Source: Didymodactylos carnosus
Taxonomy: Eukaryota > Rotifera > Eurotatoria > Philodinida > Philodinidae
NCBI GenBank assembly: GCA_905250885.1
Contig: CAJNOQ010001372.1
Coordinates: 1-32,506 of the forward strand
DNA length: 32,506 nt
Direction of reading: 5' to 3'
The notes under the pieces were generated by a model. The model saw only the letters and a program-made list of their open reading frames with translations, was not told the origin of the DNA and did not search any database. Positions 32,210-32,506 of this stretch are shown piece after piece; position 1 is the stretch's first letter; each line of letters starts with the position of its first letter. Position numbers and translations under genes: made by a program.

Positions 32210-32395
32210 GCTTTCAAATTAATTCAAACTAATTTCGACATTTAAAAGAATTTGAACAAATTTAAAAGGAAAGCCGTTCAAATTAATTTAAAAGCCCTTT
32301 TTGCGTTCAGAATTAATTCGCATCAATTTAAATTTTTGAATAAATATAAAAACAAATCATAAAAGTTAATTCAAATTAATTTAAAAAAAGGAAAA
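32210..32395. repeat. Degenerate AATTAATT repeat
   Basis: The motif TTCAAATTAATTYAAA occurs near 32214, 32278 and 32369, with related forms near 32235 and 32311. Spacing varies between about 30 and 60 bp. This is an imperfect, AT-rich interspersed motif with no coding content. Confidence 0.5.
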
Positions 32396-32413
32396 AAAAC
32401 TACCCTAGTAAAT

Positions 32414-32506
32414 GTACTCAAGTGTAAGTACTCAAAAAGTACTCTGCTAGAAAAACCGGACGAGTACTCATACGTACTCATACATTTTTTTACTCACTGA
32501 GTACTC
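32414..32506. repeat. Cluster of GTACTC words at the right edge
   Basis: GTACTC occurs six times in 93 bp (32414, 32428, 32439, 32464, 32474 and 32501). Two of them sit in the self-complementary octamer GAGTACTC (32462-32469 and 32499-32506). The window ends within this cluster, so its full length is unknown. Confidence 0.6.

Noticed and set aside
1..32506. tRNA, rRNA, spliced-leader RNA genes and CRISPR arrays
   Set aside because: No tRNA-like GGTTCRA arms with matching acceptor stems, no rRNA or known spliced-leader sequence, and no regularly spaced direct repeats were seen by eye.

Overview
The window reads as nuclear DNA of a small invertebrate. It is AT-rich, genes are split by short introns (mostly about 45-180 bp, GT-AG), and decayed transposons of several classes lie between genes. 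A bdelloid rotifer is my best guess: short introns, splice acceptors placed just before start codons as expected for spliced-leader trans-splicing, and a fungal/bacterial-type App1 phosphatase. This assignment is inference, not proof.

Layout. (1) 1-1325, minus: 5' part of a plastin/fimbrin gene running off the left edge. (2) 1334-10960: about 9.6 kb with no gene I can support, holding a foldback element (5700-6020), a field of diverged repeats with a conserved hairpin (6100-7890) and a 166-bp hAT-type MITE with a perfect 8-bp target duplication (9836-10001). (3) 10984-15503, plus: complete SMARCB1/SNF5 gene in 11 exons; its 2.3-kb first intron carries a 917-bp Tc1/mariner-like element with about 200-bp inverted arms. 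(4) 16794-17276: a young, nested inverted repeat. (5) 17841-19373, plus: complete App1-like phosphatidate phosphatase in 4 exons. (6) 20301-20809: 3' remnant of a LINE reverse transcriptase. (7) 20987-21690, minus: NXT/p15 mRNA-export cofactor. (8) 22369-24245, minus: SRSF2-like SR splicing factor. (9) 26652-27592, plus: alpha/beta-hydrolase pseudogene. (10) 28066-28829, minus: a two-exon gene for a 117-residue protein whose C-terminus resembles the FATC tail of TOR-type kinases. (11) 29577-31480: a transposon graveyard with a Merlin (ISXO2-like) transposase and a DIRS-like retroelement with RNase H end and tyrosine recombinase, followed by unusual short-word repeat fields to the right edge.

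The intact genes are housekeeping functions: actin bundling, chromatin remodelling, lipid phosphatase, mRNA export and splicing. NXT and SRSF2 are head-to-tail on the minus strand and both act in mRNA maturation, but nothing shows that they are co-transcribed. Five of six intact genes have a good 3' splice site 7-26 nt before the ATG and no visible upstream coding exon.

The most interesting points are the small FATC-tailed protein, the covarying hairpin repeat family, the possible poison exon and paired in-frame donors in SRSF2, and the nested inverted repeat upstream of App1. No unmistakably new multi-gene system is visible.
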